A stretch of DNA of 9,009 nucleotides. Origin: Methanobacteriota archaeon (lineage in GTDB: Archaea; Thermoplasmatota; Poseidoniia; Poseidoniales; Thalassarchaeaceae). Made by a program: the position numbers and the translations under genes. Positions 5,962 to 9,009 of this stretch are shown here, one piece after another. Location: assembly GCA_002685415.1 (NCBI GenBank), contig NYXO01000043.1:1-9009 (forward strand). Direction: 5' to 3'. Below the pieces are notes generated by a model. The model saw nothing but the letters and a program-made list of their open reading frames with translations, had not been told where the DNA came from and made no database searches. Every line of letters starts with the position of its first letter. Position 1 is the stretch's first letter.

Positions 5962-7512
5962 TTGAGAAAAAGCAATTTATTAAAGCTTCTCTCAATCATC
6001 TTCGCATTCGCTTTGATCGCAGCAGCTTGCGGTGGCGATGACGATGACAGTGGGAGCAGTAGCGATAGCAGCGTCTTAGGTGAAGACAGCTCAGAAGAAG
6101 AAGCTTCAGCTTCAGCTTCAGCTTCAGAACCTGCTGACAAAGAAGAAGACCATGATCATTCAGATGATGATGGACATGACCATTCAGACGATGAAGATCA
6201 CTCAGATGAAGCAGCTGGAACAGCTGATGACTCAACCATGGGTGACGGTGCTGAATTATGGGAATCAATTGTTGATGGCGGCGTCGTCGAAGCAGACGAG
6301 AGTGCTGAACCTATCCTTATAACACTGGTAAACATTGAAGGTACCCCAGTAGGATCCTTCCCTGAAATCCGTGAAGGTGCAGAAGCAGCCGTTCAAACAA
6401 TCAACGAAACAATGGGTGGACTAAATGGACGTCCATTTGAACTCGAGTCATGTGTACACGGACTTGATCCAAATGAAGCAACAGCCTGTGCAAATGAGAT
6501 TGCCGATGCGCAACCAAACCTACACATCCAAGGCATTGACTTCTTCAACCCACTGTTGTGGCCAACATTTGTAGGGGCTGGACTTCCAGTACTACAAACT
6601 GTGCCGATCTTTATTGAGGACTTCGACACCGAAGGTATTCTCTCAACTGAAGGTGGATGTGTTTCATCATTCCCAACAGCTATGGAATACGGCGTTGAAA
6701 CCCTAGCTGCTGACAAATTTGTCATCATCTACTCAAACACAGCTCCAGGTCTCGTATGCTACGAAGATACTGAAGCTCGAATGATCCAACAGCTCACCGA
6801 TGAAGGCAAAATTGCTCAGGAAGACTGGATTGGTGTCGTAGACGCATCTGGTGACCCAACCGACAATGATGCTGTCGTTCAACAAGTACTCGAATTCGTA
6901 GAAGGTGCAGAAAATGCATGGGTCTTCTTCGGAATTCAAGCTTCTGACTGTAACGAAATCATGTCAGCTCTGGCCGCTAACGGTTACGAAGGTGGCATTG
7001 TTACCTCAGGTGCCTGCCGTGACGACTCTGTACTAGCTAACCCAGCTTCTGCAGGTGTTCACTTCGGTAGCAACCTCGGTATCCCAGAACGTCCTGATCT
7101 ATGGTCAGACTACAAGGTCAAATACTACGAATGGCGAGAAGCCAGCCTTGATCGATACGGACCAACCGTTCCACAATCAGCATTCATGGAAGTTGCACAC
7201 GACGTTGTTATAACCGGATTGCTGCAAATGATCATGTTTGATGCAATGGGAGGAGACGTTGATAACGATCCTGCTGGATTCATCGAATTCATGGCAACAC
7301 AGAGCAACATGCACCGAGCAGGCTCTGAAACACCGCTTGACTGCACAACTAACTCATCAGAGTTCGTTTCAGTTTGCGCAAAGGACATGGGTTACTACCC
7401 ATGGACAGGACCTGGAGGCCAGTTTGAATACGGACCTCTTGGACCAAGCAACCTCGACTCATCAGAACTTATTCTGCGAGCCGCGGAAGGTAACCCTCGT
7501 CCAACTAGCTAA
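5962..7512 (+). CDS. ABC transporter substrate-binding lipoprotein (LivJ/LivK type, type 1 periplasmic binding fold)
   Basis: The protein is expected to be exported, lipid-anchored, and to bind a small solute for delivery to a LivHM permease. From TTG 5962 it has 516 residues. A basic-hydrophobic signal peptide ends in the lipobox IAAAC, with lipidated Cys23. Residues 24 to about 115 form an acidic, Ser/Ala/His-rich low-complexity linker that includes DDDD (26-29), an Ala-Ser tandem (48-55) and a His/Asp tract (63-83). From about residue 116 a Peripla_BP_6-like domain begins with ILITLVNIEGTP and runs to the C-terminus. Eight cysteines in this domain suggest several disulfides. The C-terminal region is rich in Gly, Pro and Tyr, with a GYYPWTGPGGQF stretch. 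A terminator follows, then the second permease, its probable partner. The ligand is unknown; the HAAT family covers branched-chain amino acids, amides, urea and aromatic or other carboxylates. C-ending codons seem favoured, consistent with high expression. Confidence 0.88.
   Translation: MRKSNLLKLLSIIFAFALIAAACGGDDDDSGSSSDSSVLGEDSSEEEASASASASEPADKEEDHDHSDDDGHDHSDDEDHSDEAAGTADDSTMGDGAELWESIVDGGVVEADESAEPILITLVNIEGTPVGSFPEIREGAEAAVQTINETMGGLNGRPFELESCVHGLDPNEATACANEIADAQPNLHIQGIDFFNPLLWPTFVGAGLPVLQTVPIFIEDFDTEGILSTEGGCVSSFPTAMEYGVETLAADKFVIIYSNTAPGLVCYEDTEARMIQQLTDEGKIAQEDWIGVVDASGDPTDNDAVVQQVLEFVEGAENAWVFFGIQASDCNEIMSALAANGYEGGIVTSGACRDDSVLANPASAGVHFGSNLGIPERPDLWSDYKVKYYEWREASLDRYGPTVPQSAFMEVAHDVVITGLLQMIMFDAMGGDVDNDPAGFIEFMATQSNMHRAGSETPLDCTTNSSEFVSVCAKDMGYYPWTGPGGQFEYGPLGPSNLDSSELILRAAEGNPRPTS
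6103..6126 (+). repeat. Four tandem GCTTCA hexamers coding for (Ala-Ser)4
   Basis: Four exact, uninterrupted copies of GCTTCA lie in frame in the linker of the binding lipoprotein. Because the unit is six bases, copy-number change by slippage would lengthen or shorten the linker without shifting the frame. Confidence 0.9.
6148..6210 (+). other. His/Asp-rich tract in the lipoprotein linker
   Basis: Residues 63-83 contain five histidines (64, 66, 72, 74, 80) and ten aspartates. They are built from an imperfect repeat of HDHSDD, followed by a DHSDE variant. Such tracts bind zinc, nickel or other divalent metals in some proteins, for example the His-rich loops of ZnuA-type binding proteins. Here the tract is outside the ligand-binding domain, so it is either a solubility or spacer element or a metal-binding accessory. 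Confidence 0.75.
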
Positions 7513-7547
7513 CGCTAAAAGACGAGACTTACTTTAAGTATCAAACC

Positions 7548-7591
7548 GGCAGCGGCGCAACTAACCAAATAGTTGCGCCGCTGCCACTTTT
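7548..7591 (+). terminator. Intrinsic terminator after the binding-protein gene
   Basis: A perfect 16-bp stem pairs 7548-7563 (starting GGCAGCGGCGCAACT) with 7570-7585 around a six-base loop, ACCAAA. It is followed by ACTTTT. The stem is GC-rich at its base and lies 35 nt after the TAA at 7510-7512. The T-run is short (four), so termination may be partial. That would allow read-through to the permease at 7670 and higher levels of the binding protein, and the hairpin could also protect the 3' end of the upstream message. Confidence 0.85.
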
Positions 7592-7654
7592 ACGGCTATA
7601 AATTTAGTCGGGCCTATCGATGCCAAATCGATCAAGCACATTTAGACAGAATTT

Positions 7655-7660
7655 AGGGGG
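7655..7660 (+). promoter_or_regulatory. Shine-Dalgarno site of the second permease
   Basis: AGGGGG lies nine bases before ATG 7670 and supports this start. The region between the terminator and this site (7592-7654) has an ATCGAT-N5-ATCGAT pair but no promoter I can define. Confidence 0.7.
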
Positions 7661-7669
7661 AACTAATAA

Positions 7670-9009
7670 ATGTCATCATTACTCGTGGCTTTAATCGCAG
7701 GTATCGGAGCTGGAGCTCTCTATGCAATGCTAGGGCAAGGCATCGTCGTGGCATTCAGGGGATCAGGCGTCATCAACTTCGGGCATGGCGCAGTCGCCGG
7801 CTACACCGCCTACTCCTTCGACGAACTTCGAGAAACAGGAAGTTTGTATCTACCTTGGTTTGACCCCATCCCAGAGTTTGGTTTCCTGCAAACTCTTCGC
7901 CTCAATAACCTACCGGTTCGAATTGATATCTTTGACAACGTTACGCTCACAAACAAACCTAACCTAGCTCTCACAATTTTTATATGCCTTCTGATGTCAG
8001 CATTTCTTGGTCTCTTAATGCACTTCCTTGTGTTCAAACCATTGCGGAACTCCCCCACGTTAGGAAAGGTAATTGGCTCAATCGGTGTTTTCCTTTACCT
8101 AAGCTCCATGATTGCCGTGAATTTTGGAGGCCAGAATAGAGCAGATGATGGCTTTTCCGGATTCAATAACACAGCTGGAGCAGTAACGAACTTTCTAGGA
8201 CTGGGAGGCACAATCCCACGATCAAATTTCTTTCTTTTCGCTGCCGCAATCATAATGTGCATAGCCGTTTGGGGACTTTACCGATTCTCAAGATTCGGCA
8301 TTGCAACCAGAGCTGCAGACGAAAACGAAAAAGGTGCTTCACTCCTCGGATATTCGCCACAATTCCTCGCTGGAGCAAACTGGGTTCTTGCATCAGTTAC
8401 TGCGGGAATCGCCGGCATTCTTTTCCTTCATAAGACGCAACCAGCTCAAATAGCGTTATTCGTAGTTGGTGGATTAGGAGCGGCCCTCTTCGGTAACCTC
8501 ACATCCATCCCAGGCGCCACACTCGGGGGAATGATCATAGGAATGATGGCAAGCGGTGGTGTTGAACTCACAACAAACGATTGGTGGCCAGACATACTTC
8601 CAGCTGACGGCATAAGGAATTTCATGCCACTTCTTATCATCATCCTTGTTCTCTACTTCAGAGGCGACAAGCTCCCGATCCGAGGCTCAATAAGCATTGG
8701 TCGGCAACCTAGAGCTCCTGCAACTAATAACGTAGGTATTGGGGCAATAGCAGCACTAGGAATAGCTCTATTACTATCCAATATCTTCGTCTCCAAATGG
8801 GAAGCAGTTCTTACAACAACAATTATCGCTGTGGTCTTCATGTACAGTTTGACCGTTCTTGTGGGATTCCTAGGGCAAATCTCATTAGTTCAATGGAGTA
8901 TCTCAGGTCTTGCAGCGTACGCAATGATACGACTCATGGCTGACGGCAATAAAATTCGAGAAACAGACTTCGTAACAAACACCGGATGGGGGTGGCCAAC
9001 CGTTTTGGC
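7670..9009 (+). CDS. Fused LivH-LivM ABC transporter permease (copy 2), truncated by the window end
   Basis: The frame is open without a stop from ATG 7670 to the window edge, giving 446 complete codons. It is a clear paralogue of the permease at 1334, with motifs at matching positions: INFGHGA at 35-41 (INLDQGA in copy 1), RETGSLYLPWFD starting at residue 54 in both, and a similar DWWP segment late in the LivH half. It has the same style of linker, LPIRGS (335-340), before the LivM half, which opens with GFLGQISL from residue 399. About 235 further residues would be expected by comparison with copy 1. The LivH half is some 15 residues longer than in copy 1 because of extra sequence in its loops. 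Here the LivH motif keeps the usual Gly-His, unlike copy 1. It lies downstream of the binding lipoprotein and its terminator and is probably its transport partner; ATPase genes would be expected after it. Confidence 0.9.
   Translation, partial: MSSLLVALIAGIGAGALYAMLGQGIVVAFRGSGVINFGHGAVAGYTAYSFDELRETGSLYLPWFDPIPEFGFLQTLRLNNLPVRIDIFDNVTLTNKPNLALTIFICLLMSAFLGLLMHFLVFKPLRNSPTLGKVIGSIGVFLYLSSMIAVNFGGQNRADDGFSGFNNTAGAVTNFLGLGGTIPRSNFFLFAAAIIMCIAVWGLYRFSRFGIATRAADENEKGASLLGYSPQFLAGANWVLASVTAGIAGILFLHKTQPAQIALFVVGGLGAALFGNLTSIPGATLGGMIIGMMASGGVELTTNDWWPDILPADGIRNFMPLLIIILVLYFRGDKLPIRGSISIGRQPRAPATNNVGIGAIAALGIALLLSNIFVSKWEAVLTTTIIAVVFMYSLTVLVGFLGQISLVQWSISGLAAYAMIRLMADGNKIRETDFVTNTGWGWPTVL

Noticed and set aside
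5996..6268. Minus-strand and alternate-frame open frames over the lipoprotein linker
   Set aside because: They arise from the low-complexity acidic coding sequence; their products are Leu/His- or Ser-rich repeats with no domain, start site or context.
7597..7602. TATAAA after the terminator as a -10 box for permease copy 2
   Set aside because: The position for its -35 box falls inside the terminator stem and does not resemble a consensus.
7616..7632. ATCGAT-N5-ATCGAT pair
   Set aside because: ATCGAT is itself a palindrome and a short, common hexamer, and another copy occurs by chance near 4957; there is too little to call an operator.

Overview
This window reads as a chromosomal segment from a bacterium of moderate GC content (about 45% by eye), most likely an actinobacterium. 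The closest style match I can suggest is the environmental or marine Acidimicrobiia-type lineages. The reasons are the lipoprotein signal ending in an Ala-Ala-Ala-Cys lipobox followed by a Gly-Gly-Asp-Asp run, the use of GTG and TTG starts, the LivH-LivM fused permeases, and the pairing of amino-acid-type ABC transport genes with acyl-CoA enzymes. This placement is inference from style, not from a marker gene. All recognisable genes lie on the + strand. I see no RNA genes, CRISPR arrays, insertion sequences or phage genes.

Layout: (1) 1-1277 is a UDP-glucose 6-dehydrogenase, complete except for the first base of its start codon. (2) 1334-5794 is a compact three-gene unit with 24-nt gaps: a fused LivH-LivM permease, an AMP-forming acyl-CoA synthetase, and a crotonase-fold (enoyl-CoA hydratase/isomerase family) protein. 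(3) 5795-5961 is a 167-nt intergenic region holding a candidate promoter with a dyad between its -35 and -10 boxes, a second perfect dyad, and a very strong Shine-Dalgarno site. (4) 5962-7512 is a lipoprotein substrate-binding protein with an unusual His/Asp-rich linker. (5) 7513-7669 holds a strong intrinsic terminator hairpin. (6) 7670 to the window edge is a second fused LivH-LivM permease, paralogous to the first and cut off inside its LivM half.

How the genes may work together: the binding lipoprotein captures a small solute outside the cell and passes it to a LivHM-type permease. The ATPases (LivG/LivF) are not in the window and would be expected beyond 9009 or elsewhere. The CoA ligase and crotonase embedded between the two permeases suggest that the solute is a carboxylic acid that is CoA-activated after uptake, rather than simply leucine, isoleucine or valine. 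That substrate inference is not proven by the sequence. The terminator between the binding protein and the second permease would let the binding protein be made in excess over the membrane subunit. The UDP-glucose dehydrogenase looks functionally unrelated and probably closes a surface-polysaccharide region lying upstream of the window.
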